The translations under genes were made by a program, and so were the position numbers. A stretch of DNA of 64,000 nt from JAXDBM01 sp963709485 (GTDB taxonomy: Bacteria; Desulfobacterota; Syntrophia; Syntrophales; Fen-1087): contig CAVPWE010000006.1 in NCBI GenBank assembly GCA_963709485.1, positions 62,001 to 126,000 of the forward strand, given 5' to 3'. Positions 25,931 to 34,247 of the stretch are shown here, one piece after another (positions within the stretch are counted from its first letter, which is position 1; every line of letters begins with the position of its first letter). The notes below the pieces were generated by a model, which saw only the letters and a list, made by a program, of their open reading frames with translations, ran no database searches and was not told the origin of the DNA.

Positions 25931-26848
25931 ATGGGTCAACCTGACACAAATGACAGCATTGCCATCCTCGGGCTCGGAAAAGTGGGCACGGCGGTCGGTT
26001 ATTTGCTGAAATCATCGGGCTACCGGATTGCAGCCGTGGCCGATGTATCTGTTGCCGCCCTTGAAAAGGGAACCGCCTTCACGGGCGGCAAAGCCTTTAC
26101 AAGCCCCGCAGAGGCCGCAGCGGAGGCCAACTGCATCATCATCACCACCATAGACGATGTCATTGCACCCGTCTGTGCCGAGATCGTCAGGCACGGCGCC
26201 GTTGCACCGGGTGACAAGGTCATCCACATGAGCGGCGCCGGGGGGCTCAGCCTTTTGGCGCCGGCCAGAGATGCGGGCGCCGGGGTCGGAAGCATTCATC
26301 CCATCCAGTCCTTTGCCGACGTGGAGGGCGCCATTCGCAATCTGCCGGGCAGCACCTTCGGGATCACCGCAGATGAAGCGCTGACCGAATGGGCCGTGTC
26401 CGTGGTCAAGGCTTTGCAGGGCGTCCCTTTCTTCGTTTCGGAGAAAGACAAGGCCCTTTACCATGCCGCCGCCTGCATGGCTTCGAATTACCTGACCACG
26501 CTGATGCACATGGTGGAAAGAGCTTACCAGACGCTGGGACTGACCCGGGATGAGGCGGTCCATGCGTTCTGGCCGCTCGTGAAGGGGACGCTGATCAATG
26601 TCGAAACCAGGGGCACCGTGGGCGCACTGACGGGCCCCATCGCCCGCGGCGATGCCGGAACGATTGAAAAACATCTGCGGGCATTTCGCGCTTCCCTGCC
26701 CGACCTTCTCGAACCCTACTGCGCCTTGGGCCTGATGACGGTCGAAGTCGCCCTGGAAAAGAAAACCCTGTCCCCGGACAGGGCGGAAACGATAAAAAAA
26801 CTGCTTAAAGGAGGTTCACAGGATGAGCACTCAGGGAAAGCTGAATAA
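25931..26848 (+). CDS. panG: Rossmann/DUF2520 protein, probable PanG-type ketopantoate reductase
   Basis: 305 residues. It has an N-terminal NAD(P)-binding motif GLGKVGTAVG and a helical C-terminal DUF2520-like domain (HAAACMASNYLTTLMHMVERA). This family includes PanG, the alternative ketopantoate reductase described in Francisella and some Firmicutes. Placement with a 26-nt overlap ahead of panB, the previous enzyme of pantothenate synthesis, strongly supports that role. No canonical panE is in the window. The ribosome site is poor (GGGAT). Confidence 0.82.
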   Translation: MGQPDTNDSIAILGLGKVGTAVGYLLKSSGYRIAAVADVSVAALEKGTAFTGGKAFTSPAEAAAEANCIIITTIDDVIAPVCAEIVRHGAVAPGDKVIHMSGAGGLSLLAPARDAGAGVGSIHPIQSFADVEGAIRNLPGSTFGITADEALTEWAVSVVKALQGVPFFVSEKDKALYHAAACMASNYLTTLMHMVERAYQTLGLTRDEAVHAFWPLVKGTLINVETRGTVGALTGPIARGDAGTIEKHLRAFRASLPDLLEPYCALGLMTVEVALEKKTLSPDRAETIKKLLKGGSQDEHSGKAE

Positions 26849-27641
26849 GATTACGACGACGGTTATCCGGGAAATGAAGAAGAGAAAGGAAAAAGTCACC
26901 ATGCTGACCGCCTATGATTACGGGACGGCGGGCATTGTGGATGAGGCGGGCATCGACATCATTCTGGTGGGTGATTCGCTGGGAATGGTCGTCCTGGGTT
27001 ACGACAGCACCCTGCCGGTCACCATGGAAGACATGATTCACCACACCAAAGCCGTCTGCCGGGGTGCGAAACGGGCAATGGTCCTGGGAGACATGCCTTT
27101 CATGTCATACCAGGTCTCGGTGGAGGATGCCGTCCGGAATGCCGGACGCTTCCTGCAGGAGGCGGGTGCGCACGGGGTGAAGCTCGAAGGCGGCCGGGAG
27201 GTCGCGGAAGTCACGAGACGGATCGCGTCGGCCGGGATTCCCGTCATGGCCCACCTGGGATTGACGCCCCAGTCCGTCCACCAGTTGGGCGGTTACAAGG
27301 TGCAGGGCAAAGGCGACGCGGCGGCGAAACGGATCATCGAAGACGCCCGGATCCTTGAAGAGGCCGGCGCATTTGCCGTCGTGCTGGAATGCGTTCCATC
27401 CCTTCTGGCCAAAGAGATCACCGATTTGCTGACGATATCAACCATCGGCATCGGAGGCGGTGTTCACTGTGACGGGCAGGTTCTGGTCATCAATGACATG
27501 CTGGGGATATTCGACCGGTTCACTCCGAAATTCGTCAAAAAGTACGCAAATATGAACGCAGAGATGAAAGAGGCGGTCACGATGTACATCGATGAGGTCC
27601 GGTCGGGCGCATTCCCGGACGATGCCCACTCTTTTCTGTGA
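26823..27641 (+). CDS. panB: 3-methyl-2-oxobutanoate hydroxymethyltransferase
   Basis: 272 residues, preceded by AAAGGAGG. It adds a hydroxymethyl group from methylene-tetrahydrofolate to ketoisovalerate, making ketopantoate. Signature segments are MLTAYDYGTAGIVDEAG, VGDSLGMVVLGYDSTLPVT, AHLGLTPQSVHQLGGYKVQG and the metal and substrate residues in VGDS and GDMPF. It overlaps panG, so one transcript makes two successive steps. Confidence 0.97.
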   Translation: MSTQGKLNKITTTVIREMKKRKEKVTMLTAYDYGTAGIVDEAGIDIILVGDSLGMVVLGYDSTLPVTMEDMIHHTKAVCRGAKRAMVLGDMPFMSYQVSVEDAVRNAGRFLQEAGAHGVKLEGGREVAEVTRRIASAGIPVMAHLGLTPQSVHQLGGYKVQGKGDAAAKRIIEDARILEEAGAFAVVLECVPSLLAKEITDLLTISTIGIGGGVHCDGQVLVINDMLGIFDRFTPKFVKKYANMNAEMKEAVTMYIDEVRSGAFPDDAHSFL

Positions 27642-27659
27642 ACAGGGCGACAGGCCGCG

Positions 27660-28748
27660 TCATTTCTCGTAGTAGACGACGTGTGCTTTTTCTCGAAGAT
27701 TTTTCAATAAAGTGTCAAAGGCTTTCTGCTGCTTCTGCTGCACCAGAACGGCGGAAATTCTTCCCTTTGTCTCGTCGTCCAGCTTCAGTGTTTTTGAACT
27801 GTTTTTCTCGAGCACCTGTATGATGTGGTAGCCGAAATCCGTTTCCACGACAGGCCCGATTTCATCCTTTTTCTGGGAAAAGGCGGCGTCCTCAAAGGGC
27901 TTCACCATCTGCCCCCTGACAAACGTTCCCAGATCACCACCGGTCTGTTTGCTGGGACAATCGGACTGGTTTCGCGCGATGTCCGCAAAGTCCGCCCCGC
28001 CAAGAATCTGTTTTCGGAGATTTTCCGCCTTTTCCCTCTTTTCCGCCTTCACCTTGTCGTCATCCCCGGGTTTCTTTTCCACAAGGATGTGCCGGACATG
28101 GACCGACTCCGGAACCTTGAGCTTGGCCTTGTTTTTCTGATAGAAGGCTGATATTTCCTTGTCGGTGGGCCTGCTTTTTCCGTCCAAGGTGGCAAGGACG
28201 AGCTTGTTGATGCGAACACCGAAACGGATCTCTTCGTTCATCTGCTCCCGGTTGACCTGATTCTTCTTCATAAGATCCTCAAGGGTCATGTTCTGGGGCA
28301 GGCTGTTCTTCAGACGATCAACCGCTTCGCCGACCTCCTGGTCCGTGGCCATGATTTTTCGCCGGTTCAATTCGTTGGTCAGAAGCGTGCGAATCACGAA
28401 CTCGTCGATCATCTGTTTTCTGACCCTCGCTTTCACCTGCTGCAGCCGGTCTGCGGGCATCTGATCCTTCAACTGGGCGAGTCGCTTCTGCAAATCCGCC
28501 TCGAGTTGCCCCTGCGTCAGCTTCTTCCCATCCACTTCCGCGATGAGGTTGGCCGGCACGGTCGGCAGCACAGCCGCCGGATCCTGCTGGGGGGGCTGCT
28601 GCGGTTGGAGCGACGGGGCGGCCGGCGTTGAATCCGCCTGAGACGGGGGCGTGGATGCTTTCTCATCCTTTGGGCTGCATCCCGGGAACATACCGAAAAC
28701 AAGTCCGGCCGTCAGCAAAATAAAGCAAGTCGCATTCCTGAAAGTCAT
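27660..28748 (-). CDS. Lipoprotein peptidyl-prolyl isomerase (SurA/PrsA-like)
   Basis: 362 residues with a lipoprotein signal peptide and lipobox (GMFPGC). A Pro/Gln-rich linker follows, then a SurA-N-like chaperone domain (VDGKKLTQGQLEADLQKRLAQ) and a parvulin domain starting VHVRHILVEKK, with GGDLGTF and FGYHIIQV. It would assist folding of exported proteins at the periplasmic face. A strong GGAGG ribosome site precedes the ATG. It converges with panB. Confidence 0.9.
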   Translation of the reverse strand: MTFRNATCFILLTAGLVFGMFPGCSPKDEKASTPPSQADSTPAAPSLQPQQPPQQDPAAVLPTVPANLIAEVDGKKLTQGQLEADLQKRLAQLKDQMPADRLQQVKARVRKQMIDEFVIRTLLTNELNRRKIMATDQEVGEAVDRLKNSLPQNMTLEDLMKKNQVNREQMNEEIRFGVRINKLVLATLDGKSRPTDKEISAFYQKNKAKLKVPESVHVRHILVEKKPGDDDKVKAEKREKAENLRKQILGGADFADIARNQSDCPSKQTGGDLGTFVRGQMVKPFEDAAFSQKKDEIGPVVETDFGYHIIQVLEKNSSKTLKLDDETKGRISAVLVQQKQQKAFDTLLKNLREKAHVVYYEK

Positions 28749-28824
28749 GGTCTATCCTCCACGGACATCGATCGCAGGGGGAATATCCCCCGGCGACATG
28801 CGTTATATGAAAGGATGGAATAGG

Positions 28825-30207
28825 TCAAGGTAAAACCGGCGAACGGGACAGGCGCCGCAGGTGATGGAGGATCTTCATCTGCTCTTCGAGGGTGGGCATT
28901 TCCAGCCCCCCCATTTCCCCTTGGCCGGGATCTCTCATGATCCGGAGGAGATCTTGCAGCGCTCTGAACATATCCATGGGCGGATAATCGTTTTCGGTGA
29001 GATCATGAACGAGCTTCAGCGTCCTGAAGCCGTCGAACCAGGCATGAAAATGCCTGGACAGATCGTTGGTGTTGCGATGGTTCCATCTGATGCGCGGCCA
29101 CGCCTCATGAAAGCGGTTCCGCTCCAAAAAAGACCGCAGCCGGAGATGGATTCTTTCCGCCCCTTCCAGGATGCGCTCCGGCTCCCAGTCCGCGCCGCCC
29201 GACATCAGCGCCAGCCACCGCTTCAGTACAGTGAAAACAGCGGGGTGATAGAGCAGATACTCGTTTCGCCGGTTTTCCAGAAACCGGACGACCCGCTGAC
29301 CCGTGCCGAAGGGAACCCGGATCGAGGCGCGGGCGGAGGGGTAAACCGTTGTTGTGAAAATCCGGCCGATCTCGTTCAACTTTGTTAGCTTGTTAAGAAA
29401 ATAGAAGTCCTCACCTGCCTCCCGCCTGTTCATTCCCCGGACCGCCGCGTAGCCGTTCGCGGTGCAGATCATCGTCGACCCGATGGCGTGATAGGCATAG
29501 GGTGATCGGGCGTATCGAAGCCCCAGCGTGTAGTAGCGGAGAAAGATCTCGTAACAGCAGATGGCGGCACGGAGCGCAGGATCGCCGTCCAGGGGGTGCG
29601 CATATTCGACAACGGCGGCGCTGCTTCGCTTCGCTTCGAAAAAACGACGCACTGCGGACAGATAGTTGGGTTCGACCCGCGTATCCGCATCGAGGCAGAA
29701 AAGCAGTTTCACGCTGGGCCTGTCGTAGTCAAACATCTTGAGCATGGCGTCCATGCCGAGTTTTCTGGCCATGCCGACGCCGCCGCGGCAGGGCATCTCC
29801 ATCCCGGGAGAAGAGGCATCCAGATAAGTCAGGTTCGGGCAGGCTTCGCGGATCGTCCGATCCTGAATGGCCACCCTCTCTCCCGCAGGACCCTTCTCCC
29901 CCGGATGCCCGTGCATCAGCCGTTCCAGGCGTTGCATGGTCCGTCGATTCTGTTCGATATCCTCCGGCCGGGCAATGTCCGGTTTCCGGTTGTTGATCAC
30001 GCACAAGACCAGCGTTCGCGCCATGTCTTCCGCCGAATTCGCACAAAGGGCATCCAGGGTGTCGAAGAGCGACCATTCTTCCGCCAGCGCCGGGATGATC
30101 ACAGCCTGATCGATCCCGGAACGCAGGCGGGTCGAGATAACCTGTCTGCCGGCCTCGCCGCACCGATCGAGGTAACGGGCAATGTTTTCAGGTATCTTCA
30201 GTTCCAT
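28825..30207 (-). CDS. Glycosyltransferase-like protein (GT-A fold), unknown acceptor
   Basis: 460 residues, no signal peptide or membrane segment. The N-terminal 90 residues include IPALAEEWSLFDTL, an opening strand of GT2-type folds. LFCLDADTRVEPNYL at about residue 170 supplies a DxD nucleotide-sugar metal motif, and GGVGMARKLGMD and GEDFYFLNKL resemble donor and acceptor loops. It sits alone between miaA and a chaperone gene rather than in the polysaccharide locus. Substrate unknown. Confidence 0.7.
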   Translation of the reverse strand: MELKIPENIARYLDRCGEAGRQVISTRLRSGIDQAVIIPALAEEWSLFDTLDALCANSAEDMARTLVLCVINNRKPDIARPEDIEQNRRTMQRLERLMHGHPGEKGPAGERVAIQDRTIREACPNLTYLDASSPGMEMPCRGGVGMARKLGMDAMLKMFDYDRPSVKLLFCLDADTRVEPNYLSAVRRFFEAKRSSAAVVEYAHPLDGDPALRAAICCYEIFLRYYTLGLRYARSPYAYHAIGSTMICTANGYAAVRGMNRREAGEDFYFLNKLTKLNEIGRIFTTTVYPSARASIRVPFGTGQRVVRFLENRRNEYLLYHPAVFTVLKRWLALMSGGADWEPERILEGAERIHLRLRSFLERNRFHEAWPRIRWNHRNTNDLSRHFHAWFDGFRTLKLVHDLTENDYPPMDMFRALQDLLRIMRDPGQGEMGGLEMPTLEEQMKILHHLRRLSRSPVLP

Positions 30208-30213
30208 ACGGCT

Positions 30214-31122
30214 TCATTCCCCGAAGGAATGAATGATGCGCGCAATCGCGCCATGATCCCCTCCTTCAACCCAGTGGATCCGGATGCCCTGCCGCTCCAT
30301 GCGCCGGAACCAGGTTTCCTGCCGCTTCGCGAACTGATGGATTTTCGTGTTGAGCGTCCGGCACATGTCACCGTAATCCATCATGCCCTGCAGGTAGAGG
30401 CCGATGTAACGGTATTCGAGGCCGAAGTAGAACAGCCGCTCCCAGCTGAGGCCCGAATCGCGCAGCGCCCTGACCTCGTCGATCATGCCTGCGGACAACC
30501 GCCTGTCCAACCGCTCCGTAATCCGCCGCCGCAGAACCTGCCGGTCCCAGTGAATGCCGATGACCAGCGGCACGATCCGGGGTTGGGATTCCGGGGGCGG
30601 ATGGCTGTTCGTATACTCGGCGATCTCGATTGCCCGGATGAGCCTTGCGCGGTCCGTCAGGTCGGTCGTGTTGTGTGCCGCCGGGCGGCTGCTAAAAAGA
30701 TGTTGTCTGAGATTTTCCATGCCCTGACCTGCCAATTCCCGGCGAAGCGCTGCGTCTTCCGGGACTTCGCGCATTCCATAGCCCCTGATGACCGCTTCGA
30801 TGTAAAGGCCCGTCCCGCCGACCATGACCGGAAGGATGCCTCTTCCGGACAATTCGGAGAAGCATCGGTAGAAACGTTTCTGATACTCGAAAACGCTGAA
30901 ATCTTCGCCGGGGTTTACGATATCGATCAGGTGATGGGGAACGGGAAGTCCGTCCACGAAATATTCGTCCACGTCTTTGCCCGTCCCCAGGTTCATGCCC
31001 CTGTAAACCTGGCGGGAATCGGCGGAAATGATCTCTGAACCGATATCCCGCGCAAGCCTCGCCGCCAGCGCCGTTTTACCGGAGGCCGTCGGTCCCAGGA
31101 TTACAATGAGATTGGTTGTCAT
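30214..31122 (-). CDS. miaA: tRNA dimethylallyltransferase
   Basis: 302 residues from ATG 31122 (a TTG three codons earlier is possible). It adds dimethylallyl to A37 of tRNAs reading UNN codons. P-loop GPTASGKT, ADSRQVYRGMNLGTGK and the VGGTGLYIEAVIRG motif are all present. The start faces that of the MATE gene across about 50 nt, so their promoters must overlap. Confidence 0.96.
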   Translation of the reverse strand: MTTNLIVILGPTASGKTALAARLARDIGSEIISADSRQVYRGMNLGTGKDVDEYFVDGLPVPHHLIDIVNPGEDFSVFEYQKRFYRCFSELSGRGILPVMVGGTGLYIEAVIRGYGMREVPEDAALRRELAGQGMENLRQHLFSSRPAAHNTTDLTDRARLIRAIEIAEYTNSHPPPESQPRIVPLVIGIHWDRQVLRRRITERLDRRLSAGMIDEVRALRDSGLSWERLFYFGLEYRYIGLYLQGMMDYGDMCRTLNTKIHQFAKRQETWFRRMERQGIRIHWVEGGDHGAIARIIHSFGE

Positions 31123-31172
31123 GTCCTGCAAATTGTCTTGTAATTGATTTTTAATCCATATAGGAAATGGAA

Positions 31173-32528
31173 ATGAGCATGAACAAAGGCCTCGAACTGG
31201 GCACAGAGCCGATTTTCCCCCTGCTCCTGAAAATGAGCTGGCCTTCCATCACGGCCATGCTTGCGATGGCCGTCGCCAACCTGATTGACACCTTCTGGCT
31301 GGCCAGGCTCAGCACCCAGGCGCTCGCCGCCCTTACGATCTGTTTTCCCATTCAGATGCTGTTCGGTGCGATCGGCGTCGGCACCGGTGTCGGAGCCGGA
31401 TCCTTCGCGGCAAGGATGTTCGGGGCGGGACAGATCGAGAAGGCCCGGCGAACGGCCGGTCAGGTCGTTTTGCTGTCCGTCGCACTGGGCATACTGACCA
31501 TCATTCCCGTCCTCATCGGTCATGATGCCATCCTGAGGGGCTTCGGAGCAAAAGATGACATCCTTCCTCTGGCCAGGCAATACCTTGTCCTGATTGTCTT
31601 CGGCTCCCCTTTTTTATATTTTCTGATGATGGCCAATAATCTTCTGCGCGCCGAGGGGAAGCCGCTCCTGTCCATGTATGTCGTCCTGACGTTTTCCATC
31701 GTGCTGATTGTCCTGGAGCCTTTTCTGGTCTTCGGATGGTGGCTTTTCCCGAAACTGGGGATTGTCGGCGCAGCACTGGCGGCGGTCATTTCCCAAATGG
31801 TGTCGGCCGCATTGTCCTTTCTTTTCCTTCGACTCGGCTCCTCCCGGTATCATCTCACCTGGCACTGCCTGGCACCGAGTCTTTCCATCTGTCGGTCCAT
31901 CTACCAGACCGGCCTGCCTTCGGTGACCATGAATCTGGTCGTCAGCGTGGTCATGGTCATTTACAATCACATCCTGGCAGGATTCGGCTCCCTGGCCCTG
32001 GCAACGCTCGGACTTTGTTTCCGGATCAACGGGCTGGTGACCATGATCCTTTTCGGCATTGGTCACGGCGTGATGCCGCTGGTTGCCTTCAGCGAGGGTG
32101 CGGGCCATCACCAGAGGCTGGTCGACACGGTCCGGGTCGCCGTTCGATGTTCCGCTGTTTTTGCCCTCCTCAGCTCCCTGCTGCTCATCGTTTTCGCCCG
32201 GCCGATTCTGGCGGCATTTTCAAACGACCTTGCTTTGCTGGACATGGCCGTGCCGGCATTGAGGCTATTCATCGCGGCACTCGTTCTGATCGGTCCGTCA
32301 ATTGTCTGGATCAACATGTTCATCGGCCTCGGAAAAGGCACGACGGCCATGCTTCTCATGCTCGCGCGCGACGTCGCCCTCCTCATCCCGATGCTGTTCA
32401 TCCTGCCGCTTTATTTCGGCCTGACCGGCGTCTGGATCGCCCAGTCGCTCTCCTCCGTTCTGGCCTTCATGGTGATTCTGACGGTTTCACTGAAGCAGAT
32501 TCGAAGTCATCTCGGAAAAATCACATAA
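31173..32528 (+). CDS. MATE-family efflux transporter
   Basis: 451 residues from ATG 31173, chosen over the ATG at 31167 because AGGA is then correctly spaced. Twelve hydrophobic segments in two MatE halves, with the conserved PxxxxxLAMAVANLIDTFWLARL-like first-helix region and GIGVGTGVGAGSF. It is probably a cation-coupled exporter of organic cations or drugs. Substrate cannot be assigned. Confidence 0.92.
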   Translation: MSMNKGLELGTEPIFPLLLKMSWPSITAMLAMAVANLIDTFWLARLSTQALAALTICFPIQMLFGAIGVGTGVGAGSFAARMFGAGQIEKARRTAGQVVLLSVALGILTIIPVLIGHDAILRGFGAKDDILPLARQYLVLIVFGSPFLYFLMMANNLLRAEGKPLLSMYVVLTFSIVLIVLEPFLVFGWWLFPKLGIVGAALAAVISQMVSAALSFLFLRLGSSRYHLTWHCLAPSLSICRSIYQTGLPSVTMNLVVSVVMVIYNHILAGFGSLALATLGLCFRINGLVTMILFGIGHGVMPLVAFSEGAGHHQRLVDTVRVAVRCSAVFALLSSLLLIVFARPILAAFSNDLALLDMAVPALRLFIAALVLIGPSIVWINMFIGLGKGTTAMLLMLARDVALLIPMLFILPLYFGLTGVWIAQSLSSVLAFMVILTVSLKQIRSHLGKIT

Positions 32529-32563
32529 AAAAACGCCCCGGCAAAATGTTTTACCGGGGCGTT
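32527..32563 (-). terminator. Rho-independent terminator after the cold-shock gene
   Basis: A long stem (ACGCCCCGG plus AAAA/TTTT pairing, centre near 32548). On the minus strand it is followed by seven T residues, as expected for the csp transcript. On the plus strand only two T residues follow, so it is a weak stop for the converging MATE transcript. Confidence 0.9.
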
Positions 32564-32581
32564 GCAGTTGATCCAACGGAA

Positions 32582-32782
32582 TTATAGCGGTTGTACGTTT
32601 GCAGCGGCCGGGCCTTTTTTGCCCTGCTCGATATCGAAGCGGATTCTCTGACCCTCGTACAGTGTCTTGAACCCGGCTCCCTGAATGGCGCTGTAGTGAA
32701 CGAACACGTCCCCGCCCTCGTCGTTTTCGATAAAGCCAAATCCCTTTTTTTCATTGAACCATTTTACCTTACCCTCTGCCAA
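32582..32782 (-). CDS. csp: Cold-shock domain protein
   Basis: 66 residues, a single OB-fold with RNP1 KGFGFIEN and RNP2 VFVHYSAI. It binds single-stranded RNA or DNA and acts as an RNA chaperone. The ribosome site is AAGGAGGG. The upstream leader is unusually long, as for E. coli cspA-type genes. It is monocistronic, with promoter and terminator both visible. Confidence 0.97.
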   Translation of the reverse strand: MAEGKVKWFNEKKGFGFIENDEGGDVFVHYSAIQGAGFKTLYEGQRIRFDIEQGKKGPAAANVQPL

Positions 32783-32974
32783 AGCTCTACCCTCCTTTCT
32801 GAATTTTTTTCAACGTTGGACATCAAGCATGGCAGAAATAAAAAAAGCCACGTTCAACTCGAAAAGGCGAGCTGTTCGCGGCTACTCTTTTAAACTGCAA
32901 ATCACTGACACCCAACTATCCTTTGCCTTGCGGATCATAAATCTTCGCATTAACCAACGGTTAGCTTATGTCAA
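32783..32974 (-). promoter_or_regulatory. csp promoter and long 5' leader
   Basis: On the minus strand TTGACA (32974-32969), 16 bases, TAATGC (32952-32947). The leader to the ATG is then about 155 nt. It holds a small CTCG-CCTTTT-CGAG hairpin followed by a run of seven T about 70 nt before the start. The rest of the interval to 33092 shows nothing else. The layout is typical of thermosensitive cold-shock leaders, but no conserved cold box was recognised. Confidence 0.55.
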
Positions 32975-33092
32975 TCCGGCAAGCATGAATCGCATAACAC
33001 TCAATTTTTGCAAAATCAAGCTTTTTTTCGGGATGTTTTGAAAAATTGTCACGGGTTTCCGAGAAAGACAAATGTCCGTAAAAAAGCCGGTT

Positions 33093-33716
33093 TTATTGCA
33101 CAGGGAAAAAACGGGATTTCAAATAGGCGCCGAGCCTCTCCTTCAGGCTTCGTTCTTTCATGAAATAGAAATGATCTGCCCCACGCACCAGTTCGAGGCG
33201 ACATTCCATGCTGTCGACCAATCGCCTCAAAGGATCCAGGGGGCAGAACTGGTCGCGGTCCCCGCAGATCACCAGTCCGATCCGGCCGGCCATTCCAGAC
33301 CAGTCAAAGTCAAGAAAATCGATCGGCGGCGAGACGAGGATGACATCTGAAAAGTCGAGGCAGCGTTTCATCGCCCGGACCGTGATCCAGGCGCCGAAGG
33401 AATAGCCGGCCAGGAGAATTTTCTTTTTCCCCGAATTGACAAGAAAAGCCGCTGCTGCGATCAGGTCCTCCTGCTCCCCCTTACCGTCGTCGTACATGCC
33501 TTCGCTCCGGCCGACCGCGCGAAAGTTGAACCGCAGGGTGGAAAAGCCGCCCGCGAAGAAAACTTCCACCAGGGCTTCCACAACATTGTTGTGCATCGTC
33601 CCGCCCATCTGGGGATGGGGGTGGGAGACCACGACGCCGTTTTCGCCATCATTGACGGCATATAAACCTTCAATTCGAATGTCGCCGGACTTGAAATAAG
33701 CCGATTTTTCAATCAT
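33093..33716 (-). CDS. Small alpha/beta hydrolase
   Basis: 207 residues with the oxyanion segment SHPHPQMGGTMHNNVV, nucleophile elbow GYSFGAW (Ser), acid in GDRDQFC and His in GADHFYF. This matches the short cytoplasmic dienelactone hydrolase-like or YuxL/COG2945 group of esterases. The natural substrate is unknown. GGAGG precedes the ATG. It appears to be a single-gene unit upstream of csp. Confidence 0.85.
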   Translation of the reverse strand: MIEKSAYFKSGDIRIEGLYAVNDGENGVVVSHPHPQMGGTMHNNVVEALVEVFFAGGFSTLRFNFRAVGRSEGMYDDGKGEQEDLIAAAAFLVNSGKKKILLAGYSFGAWITVRAMKRCLDFSDVILVSPPIDFLDFDWSGMAGRIGLVICGDRDQFCPLDPLRRLVDSMECRLELVRGADHFYFMKERSLKERLGAYLKSRFFPVQ

Positions 33717-33830
33717 GGAGCCTCCATGTTTCGTCGGATTGAGAACTGAAACCTTTGCCCACCTTCCTCCTGCATGCGGAGACTCACACTGCCAGCTCTG
33801 AGACGGCCGGTAGTAAACGAGCCTCGTTCG

Positions 33831-34187
33831 TTAGTTCGCAGGTTTCATCTCGCCGACGCGAATGAGATCGAGCTTCATCGTCTGTGTATATCCGAGATTG
33901 CAGGGCAGCTCCGGAAAGGTCTGCTGGACGATGCGAATGTTATTCAGTTTGAGATCCGGAGGCGGGGTCGGGAAACCGTACATCGCGAACAGGTCGTACA
34001 CATTGTCTACATTGATGTAACCGGGATCGAGATAGAAATAGCCGACATAGGGATAGGGATTATACAGAAACTGGTCGCCCACGGAGTACTGCAATACATA
34101 CCCGTGACTGAAATAAAACTCCACCGCCTGGTAGGCCGTCGCGTAACCCGTTACCGGAGGAACGGGGCTGACGGACATCTCGTCCAC
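33831..34187 (-). pseudogene. Orphan frame, probably the 3' remnant of a broken gene
   Basis: 118 codons from a GTG, with no ribosome site. Reading upstream in frame continues sensibly (YYKDSYLQIS) until a TGA about 10 codons earlier, with no ATG. The product is rich in Tyr, Phe and Pro (YNPYPYVGYFYLDPGYINVD) with the look of a beta-rich extracellular or appendage protein. I recognise no family. The lack of a start and the abrupt upstream end suggest a truncated gene. Confidence 0.4.
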
Positions 34188-34247
34188 GCTGATCTGGAGA
34201 TACGAGTCTTTGTAATATCAGGAGGGAAAACATATCTGCCTACATAT

